A DNA stretch of 9,490 nt from Paenibacillaceae bacterium UBA6304. GTDB taxonomy: Bacteria; Bacillota; Bacilli; Paenibacillales; Paenibacillaceae. Shown piece after piece: positions 1-7,502 of this stretch. The translations under genes and the position numbers were made by a program. The stretch spans positions 1 through 9,490 of the forward strand of contig DJTQ01000416.1 in NCBI GenBank assembly GCA_002439285.1, given 5' to 3'. Positions within the stretch are counted from its first letter, which is position 1, and each line of letters starts with the position of its first letter. The notes beneath the pieces were generated by a model that did no database searches, had not been told where the DNA came from, and was given only the letters and a program-made list of their open reading frames with translations.

Positions 1-1430
1 TAATAAATGAATCGAATGATCTCGTCGCGGTGAATCAGGCTTAACGGCTGAACGCGCAATCTGCCGCTCTGAGTATCATGGTCGAATAGGACAAGCACAA
101 CCGTGTCCTGCAGATGGTCTTGTGGTAATAGCTTAAGCAACGGCAATGTCGGAACTTCAAGCAGATCCAACAGTTCAAGTGTTTCTCCCTGCGCATCGGC
201 AATGAATTGCCGACCCTGCTCATCGCTCACCACCTGTTTAACCTGAAGCAGCATCACCGGATTGGGATCGGCCAGTGGATTTTTAAGTTGATTTTTGACC
301 TTTTTTACAGCATCAGTGTAAGAGACCGCAGCACACTCGCGAATTCTTGCCAAATCGGCCTTCTCAACATCGCGGTTCGTGAATGTTTCATAACGTACCC
401 GCCGGTTCAAATCTCCGGGATAGCGGTATAGCACCGGAATTTTGGCAACCTCAAAATAGCTGTCTTCCTCGCGCATCAGCTTGGCTGCCTTATAGGGGCG
501 ATATTGAACTGTGTAATGAATCTCCCCGGTGTCCAACTGAATCCAGCATCCTTGATCGACGAACTCCTGTCTGGATGGATCATCATAACTGATAAACGAT
601 AGCTGAATCATCTCTATGTCTTGGCTGATCAAGTTTGCCTCTCGCAGCTCGGTTAGCTGCCAGGCATGACCAAGCCATTCTTCGATCGTTCTTTCATGGT
701 CCGGAGCAAGCTCCGGATCCTCCAGCTTTTGCAGCAGATGCGCCCGCCCTTTCTTAATAAAAGCATGGATAACTGCAAGTTGTTCTGCGGCATAGGTATA
801 TGCTGATTCTTCATCCTTGGACGATAACAGCAATTGCAATTTTCGAAGCTGTATTTGCGCCCCGTTTAAATAGTAGCTCCCCATTTGCTTCACATGCTCT
901 TGAATCATCTTGACTTCCTTGCTGTCCAAGGAGCCAAGCCCCCGGCGAATCAGCGTATGGGTCAACTTCTCCAGCACGTCCAGCCCTTCCAATTGAGCTG
1001 TAATCTTCTTCTTGAGCGCTGATTTGTTCACTTTTTTGGGCTTTGGTTCCGTGCCTTCGGCTAAGTCTTTAGCTTTCTTCTCTTCTCGTTTTCCCGCCTT
1101 CTCGCGCTTCGCGGCAAGCTCATCAGGTACCTCGGCATGGGAGAATGATTTGCCTTCAACATAGGCATATAAAAGACCAAGTCCATGCTTGCACGGAAAC
1201 TGACGGCTCGGACAAGTGCAGCGCATGACCGGGTTATCGCTGTTCGCGAAATCTGCCGAAGGGATATAAGGCGTCTTGCCGCTACCCGCACAGATTCCAA
1301 ACAATACTTGCTGGTCCTCGGTTTGATGAAGGGCAGTAAACTTCCCCTTTTTCAAAAGGTCATGTCCATTTTTAATAGCAGCACTATTGGGAGCCAGCGA
1401 ATCTACCCAGCTCTCTGTAATTTCAAGCAA
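1..1430 (-). CDS. SWIM zinc-finger family protein (3' end cut by window edge)
   Basis: This frame is open without a stop from 1430 to the left edge, giving 476 complete codons. The start is TTG at 1430-1428. It follows the strong ribosome binding site GGAGG (1443-1439) by 8 bases, and an in-frame TAG at 1445-1443 rules out an earlier start. Residues 71-82 carry the SWIM pattern C71-x-C73-x6-C80-x-H82, a zinc-binding fold known from helicases, transposases and many uncharacterised bacterial proteins, usually thought to bind nucleic acid or protein. A Lys/Glu-rich linker (about 96-130) and a long, partly helical C-terminal region with no motif I recognise follow. The last two bases in the window, TA, could begin a Tyr codon or a stop, so the gene may end at the boundary or run on. 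From general knowledge, such proteins often sit beside DUF5691, MoxR-type AAA ATPase and VWA-domain genes; whether that holds here lies outside the window. The function is unknown. The coding call is firm and the SWIM assignment is strong. Confidence 0.88.
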   Translation of the reverse strand, partial: MLEITESWVDSLAPNSAAIKNGHDLLKKGKFTALHQTEDQQVLFGICAGSGKTPYIPSADFANSDNPVMRCTCPSRQFPCKHGLGLLYAYVEGKSFSHAEVPDELAAKREKAGKREEKKAKDLAEGTEPKPKKVNKSALKKKITAQLEGLDVLEKLTHTLIRRGLGSLDSKEVKMIQEHVKQMGSYYLNGAQIQLRKLQLLLSSKDEESAYTYAAEQLAVIHAFIKKGRAHLLQKLEDPELAPDHERTIEEWLGHAWQLTELREANLISQDIEMIQLSFISYDDPSRQEFVDQGCWIQLDTGEIHYTVQYRPYKAAKLMREEDSYFEVAKIPVLYRYPGDLNRRVRYETFTNRDVEKADLARIRECAAVSYTDAVKKVKNQLKNPLADPNPVMLLQVKQVVSDEQGRQFIADAQGETLELLDLLEVPTLPLLKLLPQDHLQDTVVLVLFDHDTQSGRLRVQPLSLIHRDEIIRFIY

Positions 1431-1478
1431 ACGAATTCCCTCCTAAATTGGGTATGTATGTAACTAATCAATAATACT

Positions 1479-1507
1479 ACTATAATATGAAATTATTCTT
1501 CTATAAA
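1479..1507 (-). promoter_or_regulatory. Candidate sigma-A promoter of the SWIM gene
   Basis: On the minus strand a -35-like TTTATA (1507-1502) is separated by 17 bases from a -10-like TATAGT (1484-1479). Transcription would start near 1472, giving a leader of about 40 bases before the TTG start at 1430. The region is very AT-rich and contains several other TATTAT-like boxes, so the exact promoter is uncertain. Confidence 0.33.
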
Positions 1508-1691
1508 AGATGAATTATTGAATGAGTGCTAGGGGCAAGTACGTAAAATGTTCCTACGATCGCTGCCCATTCCAGATTTCTTGATTTAGCAAATTATAAT
1601 GAGGTTTCAGAATTATTTTACTCCCTTGCCTGCAGCGTACTCTTTAGTTCATCTTATATAAACCAATGGGTTTGCAAATATATACTATAAA

Positions 1692-1716
1692 TAAAAAAAA
1701 CGCCTGACGGCGTCTT
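1692..1716 (-). terminator. Rho-independent terminator
   Basis: On the minus strand AAAGACGCC, loop GTCA, then GGCGTTTTT form a stem of up to 9 pairs with one G-U pair, running into eight T residues. The T tract exists only on the minus strand, so this stops leftward transcription. It lies more than 300 bases beyond the pdp terminator. It therefore ends either a separate transcript containing the 1745-1869 hairpin or read-through from pdp, and it insulates the SWIM gene. Confidence 0.8.
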
Positions 1717-1744
1717 TGGGGTTCGGACTTCTACGTTTGTGCGT

Positions 1745-1869
1745 GAGGAGGGATGGGTATGGGGTTTCACCCGCTGTTAAAGTCGTGTTCTTATTGAATA
1801 TATTATAAGGTCAGAACACGACTTTAAAGGCGGGCCGTAAACTTTCCACCCCATACCCATTCCCTCTTC
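1745..1869. repeat. Long imperfect inverted repeat (large hairpin)
   Basis: Two arms of about 50 bases fold on each other. The inner stem is 15 perfect pairs (1777-1791 with 1813-1827) around a 21-base AT-rich loop. A 5-pair stem follows (1770-1774 with 1830-1834), then an asymmetric internal loop. Next is a perfect 12-pair stem, TGGGTATGGGGT (1754-1765) with ACCCCATACCCA (1848-1859). An outer stem continues to 1745/1869 with a one-base bulge at 1860. No T tract adjoins either end, so it is not itself a standard terminator. Similar sequences flank it: TTCTACGTTTGTG (1729-1741) and TTCTACATTGTG (1872-1883). It could be a structured RNA, read leftward to the terminator at 1692-1716, or a small MITE-like insertion with decayed target duplications. 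The repeat is certain; its nature is not. Confidence 0.85.
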
Positions 1870-2014
1870 TATTCTACATTGTGTATACATCATAGTGACG
1901 GATCATCTTGAATTGCCCACCCTTTGGCATTAGACGACTCCATTCTTCTGTCCCACCGCAAAAACAGGTTGCGCAAAGTAAAGGGGCACGAAAATTAATA
2001 AATTCGAAAATGCC

Positions 2015-2052
2015 AAAAAAAGACGGTGCAGGTAAAACTCTCCCTGCACCGC
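2015..2052 (-). terminator. Rho-independent terminator of the pdp transcript
   Basis: On the minus strand CGGTGCAGG (2032-2024, read as the 3' arm complement) pairs perfectly over 9 bases with CCTGCACCG (2043-2051 on plus), around a loop of about 10 bases, and is followed by seven T residues (2021-2015). It begins about 42 bases after the pdp stop codon and marks the end of the nucleoside-salvage transcript. Confidence 0.9.
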
Positions 2053-2094
2053 CCTATTTACTATCTTGTACCGCCTCGAAAACCCTTCATTCCG

Positions 2095-3426
2095 CTAGAA
2101 GCGGCGGACGCCCTCCGGCGTTACCAACGCAAAAACGAGCGGTCTTCTCGGCACCTTGGTTTCGGAAATCCCGTAAGCCTCACGCACCTTGCGACTGGCC
2201 TCTTCAAGCCGCCCCTCATAAGTAGGGTTCAGATGCAGAATCGCAAGCACTTCGCCGACTTCAACCGGATCGCCGATTTTCTTACGAAGGGTAAGTCCGG
2301 CAGCCAAATCAATCACCGAATCCTTGGTCTCCCGGCCGGCACCAAGAAGCATAGCCGCGATTCCGATTTCTTCGGCCTGGATCGCTTCAACGAAGCCGCC
2401 CTCCTCAGCCTTAACTTCTACTTGAAGCGCAGCCTGAGGTAATAATTCGGCGTTATCGATTTGAGTGATATCTCCGCCTTGGGCTTCGACCATCAATTTC
2501 AATCTGTCCAGAGCGGAGCCACTATCCAGCTTCTCCTGGAGAATCGCTCTAGCTTCCTCTTCATTCTTCGCCTTACCGCCGAGAACGAGCATATGAGAGG
2601 CCAGAATCAAACAAACTTCTTCGAGATCTTTGGGCCCTTCTCCACGCAGCGTCGCGATCGCTTCTTGAATCTCAAGCGCATTGCCGATGGAATAGCCAAG
2701 CGGCTGGTCCATATCGCTGATGACGGCAATCGTGCTGCGCCCCACCTGGGTGCCGATATCGACCATAGCCTTAGCCAACCGGATCGAATCGTCCAGCGTC
2801 TTCATAAATGCGCCGCTGCCGGTCTTAACGTCAAGCACAATCGCATCTGCTCCCGCGGCGATCTTCTTGCTCATGACCGAGCTGGCAATCAGCGGAATGG
2901 AGTCCACCGTGGCGGTTACGTCGCGCAGACCGTATAACTTCTTATCCGCTGGCGTCATATTTCCGCTCTGTCCGACTACCGCAAGGCCGATTTCATTTAC
3001 CTGGCGAAAAAACTGCTCCTGCCCAAGCTCCACGGAAAAGCCCCGGATCGCTTCCAGCTTGTCGATCGTTCCGCCGGTATGGCCGAGTCCCCGGCCCGAC
3101 ATTTTGGCGACCGGTACCCCTGCCGCGGCAACAAGGGGTCCAATGACAATCGTTGTCTTGTCTCCAACACCGCCTGTCGAATGCTTATCGACCTTGATCC
3201 CATGAATGGAACCGAGGTCGATCCTGTCTCCGGAGGCGGCCATGTGCAGCGTTAGATCGGCGGTTTCCCGGGCACTCATCCCCTGATAGTAAACGGCCAT
3301 TGCCCAAGCTGCCATTTGGTAGTCGGGAATATCTCCGTCGCTGTAACCTTTAACCAGATAACCGATCTCTTCGCTGTTCAACTCTTGCCCGTCTCTTTTT
3401 TTGCGGATCAGATCAACTGCTCTCAT
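2095..3426 (-). CDS. pdp: Pyrimidine-nucleoside phosphorylase
   Basis: The enzyme cleaves uridine, thymidine and deoxyuridine with phosphate to free base and (deoxy)ribose-1-phosphate in the cytosol. It belongs to the thymidine/pyrimidine nucleoside phosphorylase family (NP class II, with homology to anthranilate phosphoribosyltransferase). Motifs in order are KHSTGGVGD at about 81-89 (phosphate binding), the family signature [16 protein letters not shown] at about 110-125, and [19 protein letters not shown] further on, which supplies substrate-binding Ser and Lys. The length of 443 residues is close to the 433 of B. subtilis Pdp, with a few extra residues at the C-terminus. The start at 3426 ([10 protein letters not shown]) aligns with B. 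subtilis MRMVDIIIKK. ATG 3432, two codons upstream, is an alternative and lies only 5 bases from the GGAGG. The frame extends upstream to 3501 but overlaps punA and is not needed. It is the last gene of the deoB-punA-pdp group and is followed by a strong terminator. Confidence 0.96.
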   Translation of the reverse strand: MRAVDLIRKKRDGQELNSEEIGYLVKGYSDGDIPDYQMAAWAMAVYYQGMSARETADLTLHMAASGDRIDLGSIHGIKVDKHSTGGVGDKTTIVIGPLVAAAGVPVAKMSGRGLGHTGGTIDKLEAIRGFSVELGQEQFFRQVNEIGLAVVGQSGNMTPADKKLYGLRDVTATVDSIPLIASSVMSKKIAAGADAIVLDVKTGSGAFMKTLDDSIRLAKAMVDIGTQVGRSTIAVISDMDQPLGYSIGNALEIQEAIATLRGEGPKDLEEVCLILASHMLVLGGKAKNEEEARAILQEKLDSGSALDRLKLMVEAQGGDITQIDNAELLPQAALQVEVKAEEGGFVEAIQAEEIGIAAMLLGAGRETKDSVIDLAAGLTLRKKIGDPVEVGEVLAILHLNPTYEGRLEEASRKVREAYGISETKVPRRPLVFALVTPEGVRRF

Positions 3427-3446
3427 CTTCATCCTCACCTCCCGGA

Positions 3447-4274
3447 TCACATTGAAGGAATAATCGCGAGTACCAGACTCAAGAATTTCTCTCTGACGCA
3501 TTCTGTCGTTTCCATGACTTCGCCGTGGGACAACGGCTGATCCAGAATGCCTGAAGCCATATTGCTAATGCAAGAAATCCCAAGCACCTCAAGGCCCGCA
3601 TGGCTCGCCACAATGACTTCCGAGACCGTGGACATGCCGACTGCGTCACCGCCTAGCGTGCGCAGCATGCGAATTTCAGCGGGTGTCTCATAAGATGGAC
3701 CAAGCATCCCTACGTATACGCCTTCCTGAAGCGGAACCCCGTTCTGCTCTGCCGTCTTGCGGGCCAATTCCCGCAATCTGCGGCTATAAGCCTGAGACAT
3801 GTCCGGGAAGCGAGGTCCCAGCTCGTTATCGTTCTGTCCGATAAGCGGGCTGGTCCCCGTCAGATTGATATGATCCGAGATCAGCATCAGGTCACCCGGC
3901 TGGAACGACGTGTTGACTCCTCCGGCAGCATTCGTTACCAACAGCGTCTTAACGCCAAGCTCTTTCATGACCCGCACCGGAAATGCCGTCAATTCCGGGC
4001 CGTAGCCTTCATACATATGGAAGCGGCCTTTCATCAGAACGACCGGTGTTTCGTTCAAGGTACCGATCATCAGTTCACCGGCATGCCCCTCCACTGTGGA
4101 TTGCGGAAAATAAGGAATCTCGTGGTAAGGAATACTTGTCGCTCCCTCAATATGGTCGGCAAGAACACCAAGCCCTGAGCCGAGAATCAGCCCTACCTTT
4201 GGGGTGATCTCCGTTTTGGAGCGAATATAATCCGCAGCTTCCCGTATCATGCCTATCGTAAGTATCGTAGTCAT
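3447..4274 (-). CDS. punA: Purine-nucleoside phosphorylase (PNP-I, trimeric type)
   Basis: The enzyme phosphorolyses inosine, guanosine and their deoxy forms to base plus (deoxy)ribose-1-phosphate. The 275-residue protein has the class I PNP motifs: GSGLG near 32-36 (phosphate loop), STVEGHAG near 59-66, KGRFHMYEG near 82-90, NAAGG at 115-119, GPSYETPAE and GMSTV in the base pocket, and SCISN near the C-terminus. It closely resembles the roughly 271-residue B. subtilis PupG/PunA. I chose ATG 4274 over ATG 4280 because GGGAG (4287-4283) then lies 8 bases upstream instead of 2. It begins 18 bases after the deoB stop and ends about 20 bases before pdp, so the three genes are almost certainly cotranscribed. 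The name pupG is also used for this gene. Confidence 0.95.
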   Translation of the reverse strand: MTTILTIGMIREAADYIRSKTEITPKVGLILGSGLGVLADHIEGATSIPYHEIPYFPQSTVEGHAGELMIGTLNETPVVLMKGRFHMYEGYGPELTAFPVRVMKELGVKTLLVTNAAGGVNTSFQPGDLMLISDHINLTGTSPLIGQNDNELGPRFPDMSQAYSRRLRELARKTAEQNGVPLQEGVYVGMLGPSYETPAEIRMLRTLGGDAVGMSTVSEVIVASHAGLEVLGISCISNMASGILDQPLSHGEVMETTECVREKFLSLVLAIIPSM

Positions 4275-4292
4275 TGTCATCTCTCCCGTTTC

Positions 4293-5480
4293 TTATTTCA
4301 ATAGCTGCAAAAAGCTCTTTCCGTGCTCGCTGGCATGCACACCGAAATTATCGGCGATTGTCGCAGCCAAATCCGCGAAGGTTGCTCTGACGCCAAGACT
4401 TCCCGCCCCGGACAATCCCTTGCCATACACAAGAAGAGGCACATATTCCCGGGTATGGTCCGTACCGGCGTGTATTGGATCATTCCCATGGTCCGCCGTA
4501 ATAACAAGCAGATCGCGTTCACCGACTTGTGCCAGCAAATCAGGAACCGAAGCATCAAACTCTTCCAACGCACGCGCATAGCCTTCAGGATCGCGACGGT
4601 GACCGTACAAGGAGTCAAAGTCGACCAGGTTCGTAAACAACAGCCCTTTAAATGGCTCACCCATTAAACGAATTGTCTCATCTATGCCGTGTCTGTTGCT
4701 CTTGGTCGGATAAGAAGCGGTAATACCTTCTCCCGAGAAAATATCGTTAATTTTCCCGACGGAGATTACATCTTTACCACCATTTTTCAAAGCATTCAGA
4801 ACGGTCGGCTCCGGCGGACTAACCGCATAATCGTGACGGTTTGGCGTGCGTTTAAAAGCTCCTGGTTCTCCGACAAACGGCCGGGCAATAACCCGTCCTA
4901 CCGAGTGCTCCGGCTCGAGCGTCAGGCGGCGGGCAATTTCGCACGCCCGGTACAATTCGTCCAGCGGTATGATCTCTTCGTGGGCGGCGATTTGAAACAC
5001 GCTGTCTGCGGAGGTATAGACGATCCATGCACCCGTTTTCATATGTTCTTCGCCGAGTTCGTCCAGAATTTCCGTTCCCGAAGCCGGCTTGTTTCCGATT
5101 ATTTTCCGTCCTGTTTCCTGTTCAAACCGGGCGACCAGGTCGCGTGGAAAACCGTTCGGATACGTTTGAAACGGGGTTTCAATCTTCAGCCCCATCAGCT
5201 CCCAATGGCCTGTCATCGTATCCTTGCCAGTAGAAACCTCGGCCATTTTTCCGAAGTAGGCTGCAGGCGTTTCCGCCGGAGCAAGGCCGGGAAGTTCTGC
5301 AATGTTTCCTAGACCGAGTCTCTGCATATTCGGTAGGCTGGCGCCGGGTACTCTCTCCAGGATATGCCCCAAGGTATGGGATCCCTTGTCTCCGAATTTA
5401 TCGGCATCGGGCAATTCGCCAATGCCTACGCTGTCCAGCACAATCACAGTAATTTTATCGAACCTATTCTCATTATGCAT
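4293..5480 (-). CDS. deoB: Phosphopentomutase
   Basis: The enzyme interconverts ribose-1-phosphate and ribose-5-phosphate, and likewise the deoxy forms, linking nucleoside breakdown to the pentose phosphate pathway and to deoxyribose-5-phosphate aldolase. The 395-residue protein is of the usual size (B. subtilis Drm, 394). It belongs to the alkaline-phosphatase-like metalloenzyme superfamily. Visible features are DSVGIGE with metal-binding D16, STGKDT at 83-88 with the phosphorylated Thr at 88 by alignment to the B. cereus enzyme, the family-typical [14 protein letters not shown] stretch, and the metal ligands in ADHGND and GTDHTREY near the C-terminus. I chose ATG 5480: GGAG lies 8 bases upstream, whereas the GTG at 5489 overlaps that ribosome binding site. 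It follows xerD by 71 bases with no terminator between them, so it may be read through from xerD. Confidence 0.96.
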   Translation of the reverse strand: MHNENRFDKITVIVLDSVGIGELPDADKFGDKGSHTLGHILERVPGASLPNMQRLGLGNIAELPGLAPAETPAAYFGKMAEVSTGKDTMTGHWELMGLKIETPFQTYPNGFPRDLVARFEQETGRKIIGNKPASGTEILDELGEEHMKTGAWIVYTSADSVFQIAAHEEIIPLDELYRACEIARRLTLEPEHSVGRVIARPFVGEPGAFKRTPNRHDYAVSPPEPTVLNALKNGGKDVISVGKINDIFSGEGITASYPTKSNRHGIDETIRLMGEPFKGLLFTNLVDFDSLYGHRRDPEGYARALEEFDASVPDLLAQVGERDLLVITADHGNDPIHAGTDHTREYVPLLVYGKGLSGAGSLGVRATFADLAATIADNFGVHASEHGKSFLQLLK

Positions 5481-5551
5481 GTCCTTCACTCCTTCAATCT
5501 TTGCTTAATAGTTATCCCTGCATGCCCTGAATCCATTCTCCTCGTCCAAGG

Positions 5552-6469
5552 TCATTGAGCGGACCCTGTTTCACCATGGCTATTAGCTCTAGGATGAAAC
5601 TGATCATAAACCGTCTTAAGGTTCGGACGAGTGTGATTTAAGTACATTTGGATTGTCGCAAGGTCGGCATGTCCGAGCATTTCTTGCACGGAACGAACAT
5701 CCGCCCCGCCTTCCAGCAAATGGACGGCAAACGAATGTCTTAGCGTATGCGGCGTAATTTCTTTGGAGATCCCTGCCGCTCCGCCGTACTTCTTCATCAC
5801 CTTCCAGAAGCCCTGTCGGCTCATTCTTCCCCCGGAACGGTTCGGAAACAAAGGTTCTTGAGGGCCGTCCGGACCTAAGCCGGGCCGAACCTCGCGTAAA
5901 TACCGGCTAATCCATTCCGCAGTGACGATGCCGAAAGGCAGAATCCGTTCCTTCCCCGTATCCCCGGAACAGCGCAAAAAACGGACGCTGATATCGATAT
6001 CCCCGATGTTCAAGGAGATCAGCTCGCTAACCCGGACTCCGGTAGCATACAGCAACTCAAGCATCGCCTTATCCCTTAGTCCCAATGGATGATTGCAATC
6101 CGGCATTCGGAGCAGAATCTCCGTTTCTTCCACCGTCAGCACAGCCGGCAGATTTTTGTCGACCTTTGGCAGTTTCACCGAAACAAACGGATCTTGATGA
6201 ATCACCCGCTCTTGAAGAAGGTACTGAAAAAACGCCTTCAACGCTACGGAGATCCGCGTAACCGTTGCCGGAGCCTTCCCATGCTCCCGGAGCGCGGCGA
6301 AATACAGCAAAATACCTGCCCTGGTGACTTCATGCAGTTCTCCAGCTTCCTTGTCGCGCAAATAGGCCAAAAACTGGCGTATGTCCCGGCTGTAGCTTTC
6401 CAGCGTTGAGCTACTCAAGTCTTTATGCCCGGCCAAATATGAAATAAAAGAGGCTGCATACTGCTCCAT
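5552..6469 (-). CDS. xerD: Site-specific tyrosine recombinase XerD
   Basis: XerD works with its partner XerC/CodV at the dif site to resolve chromosome dimers before division. The 305-residue protein has an N-terminal SAM-like DNA-binding domain (about 1-95, with helices like those of phage integrases) and a C-terminal catalytic domain. All catalytic residues are present: R146 (TGVRVSEL), K173 (TGKERILP), H241 and R244 (HTLRHSF), H267 (LGHADL) and nucleophile Y276 (QMYLNH). The core ends in a VYDQFHPRA-like tail matching Bacillus XerD, plus about ten extra residues. ATG 6469 was preferred to GTG 6475 because GGAGG is 8 bases upstream. Position between yqzK and deoB matches B. subtilis ripX/xerD and supports a housekeeping role rather than a mobile-element integrase. 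Confidence 0.94.
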   Translation of the reverse strand: MEQYAASFISYLAGHKDLSSSTLESYSRDIRQFLAYLRDKEAGELHEVTRAGILLYFAALREHGKAPATVTRISVALKAFFQYLLQERVIHQDPFVSVKLPKVDKNLPAVLTVEETEILLRMPDCNHPLGLRDKAMLELLYATGVRVSELISLNIGDIDISVRFLRCSGDTGKERILPFGIVTAEWISRYLREVRPGLGPDGPQEPLFPNRSGGRMSRQGFWKVMKKYGGAAGISKEITPHTLRHSFAVHLLEGGADVRSVQEMLGHADLATIQMYLNHTRPNLKTVYDQFHPRANSHGETGSAQ

Positions 6470-6564
6470 GTCCACCGCCTCCTTCCATCAAGTCGAATGA
6501 TGTCTATTCGGACACCCTATTCATGAATTCCACACATAAACTCTTTTCCCTGCTACTAAAGTCA

Positions 6565-6801
6565 TCATTCCCCATACCAAAAAAACAGGATTAACCGTTC
6601 CGCCATCGTTTCAGCTTCATGACCTTCCGAACTCCCGGAGAGGAACACTTTAACGGCCGATCCTTCGGGAACCCGATATTTATCCAATGGAAAAACGTAA
6701 GCATCAAGTAAACCAAAGCCTTTATATAAAGTATAGGCCAACGCGACAAATACGAGCAAATATTTCAACGACCTCAGCGTTCTCCGAACCGAGATAACCA
6801 T
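6565..6801 (-). CDS. yqzK: YqzK-like DUF4227 small membrane protein
   Basis: This 78-residue protein has a positively charged N-terminus, one predicted membrane segment at about 13-32, and a conserved-looking soluble part (FPLDKYRVPEGSAVKVF, then a C-terminal AERLILFFWYGE). Its size, its hydrophobic helix and its position between fur and xerD match B. subtilis YqzK (DUF4227), whose function is unknown to me. The start is ATG 6801, preceded by GAGGGAG; an upstream TTG (6825) would extend it but lies across that ribosome binding site. About 95 bases separate it from xerD, with no terminator, so the two are probably cotranscribed. Confidence 0.85.
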   Translation of the reverse strand: MVISVRRTLRSLKYLLVFVALAYTLYKGFGLLDAYVFPLDKYRVPEGSAVKVFLSGSSEGHEAETMAERLILFFWYGE

Positions 6802-6866
6802 AACTCTCCCTCTTTCTTTACCCAATTCTCCATCATTGCAATAGGAGCCTGGACACTATTTGTAAC

Positions 6867-6872
6867 ATTATA
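6867..6872 (-). promoter_or_regulatory. Possible -10 box upstream of yqzK
   Basis: A perfect TATAAT on the minus strand (6872-6867) lies about 65 bases upstream of the yqzK start and downstream of the fur terminator. That is where a promoter for yqzK-xerD would be expected. I see no good TTGACA-like box 16-18 bases upstream, so this is tentative. Confidence 0.3.
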
Positions 6873-6928
6873 TAGAGAGAGTATGGGGAGTATGCAGGTT
6901 TTGACGTTCCGCTTCCTAGCTGCACATT

Positions 6929-6963
6929 AAAAAAGCTCCTAACGGTCCAGCCGTTCGGAGCTT
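6929..6963 (-). terminator. Rho-independent terminator after fur
   Basis: The stem pairs AAGCTCC (6933-6939) with GGAGCTT (6957-6963) and AACGG (6941-6945) with CCGTT (6951-6955), with one mismatch between them and a 5-base loop. A run of T residues follows on the minus strand (6934-6929, continuing T-rich). It starts 12 bases after the fur stop, so fur is probably mainly monocistronic, with yqzK-xerD served by read-through or their own promoter. Confidence 0.88.
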
Positions 6964-6975
6964 GCGTCATTGTTA

Positions 6976-7452
6976 TTAAGATTTCTTGCCGTTGTTACCC
7001 GGCTGGTCCCCATTCTTGTCTTTGCACCGGTAGCAAATGCCTTGGAAATCCAAGCGATGATCGAGCACCGTAAAGTTGAATTCTTTCTCCAGCCGTTCCT
7101 CTAACGGACCCAACCAATCCTCGCGGATTTCGTCCATCGCCCCGCACTGTACGCAGATCAGGTGATGGTGATGGTGTTTGGTCGTGTCGGTACGCAGATC
7201 GTATCTGGCAACCCCGTCACCAAAGTTGATCTTCTCTACTACATGAAGCTCGCTAAGCAGCTCCAGCGTCCGGTATACGGTTGCCAAGCCAATCTCGGGA
7301 GCTTTATCTTTAACCAGCATGAATACGTCTTCCGCGCTGAGATGATCATCTTCATTTTCTAGCAGGACTCGAACCGTTGCTTCCCGTTGGGGCGTCAATT
7401 TATAACCGTGGGATTGCAGCTGCTGTTTAATTTTATCGATCTTTTCTTCCAT
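6976..7452 (-). CDS. fur: Ferric uptake regulator Fur
   Basis: Fur is a dimeric cytosolic repressor that binds Fe(II) and switches off iron-uptake genes. The 158-residue protein has a winged-helix domain (about 1-87) with the recognition helix in GLATVYRTLELL (55-66). The dimerisation and metal domain has a histidine run H93-H97, the CxxC pair C100/C103 and a second pair C140/C143, which together would bind structural zinc. It resembles B. subtilis Fur closely across the N-terminus (YKLTPQREATVRVL is shared), and its neighbour yqzK fits. This favours Fur over PerR or Zur, although paralogues cannot be excluded without a search. The start is ATG 7452, by alignment with B. subtilis MENRIDRIKKQL. 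ATG 7485 is less likely because it is only about 11 bases from the predicted transcription start. The C-terminal tail is Lys/Asn/Gly-rich. Confidence 0.93.
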   Translation of the reverse strand: MEEKIDKIKQQLQSHGYKLTPQREATVRVLLENEDDHLSAEDVFMLVKDKAPEIGLATVYRTLELLSELHVVEKINFGDGVARYDLRTDTTKHHHHHLICVQCGAMDEIREDWLGPLEERLEKEFNFTVLDHRLDFQGICYRCKDKNGDQPGNNGKKS

Positions 7453-7502
7453 GTTCTCCCCCCCAGGATATGCCGCAACTTGCATTATAAATCACTTCCT
7501 TC

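Larger units (their letters stand above)
1692..1883 (-). ncRNA. Candidate small structured RNA (hairpin plus terminator)
   Basis: Leftward transcription through this stretch would give an RNA of about 180-200 bases. It would carry the large hairpin (1869-1745), a short single-stranded linker and a strong intrinsic terminator (1716-1692). The pdp terminator at 2052-2015 makes independent transcription possible. A TATACA box at 1889-1884 could be a -10 element, but I found no convincing -35 partner. This is an inference from structure and layout only. The alternative is an inserted repeat plus an unrelated terminator. Confidence 0.3.

Noticed and set aside
1185..1463. Plus-strand ORF over the start of the SWIM gene, and other plus-strand ORFs over deoB, punA and pdp
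   Set aside because: They are antisense to genes with clear motifs and ribosome binding sites and have no recognisable domains.
2095..3501. Longer 468-residue form of Pdp
   Set aside because: The extra N-terminal residues overlap the end of punA, have no family counterpart, and the ribosome binding site and B. subtilis alignment point to 3426 or 3432.
6519..6528. Palindrome ATTCATGAAT upstream of xerD as an operator
   Set aside because: It is a short AT-rich palindrome that occurs readily by chance and matches no operator I know.
6901..6930. TTGACG on the plus strand as a -35 box near the fur terminator
   Set aside because: The sequence 16-18 bases downstream (ACATTA) is a poor -10 and no plus-strand gene follows.
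7128..7176. Histidine run in Fur as a possible artificial tag or sequencing error
   Set aside because: The frame is intact, and a His-rich stretch before the CxxC pair is normal for Fur proteins (B. subtilis has HFHHH at the same place).
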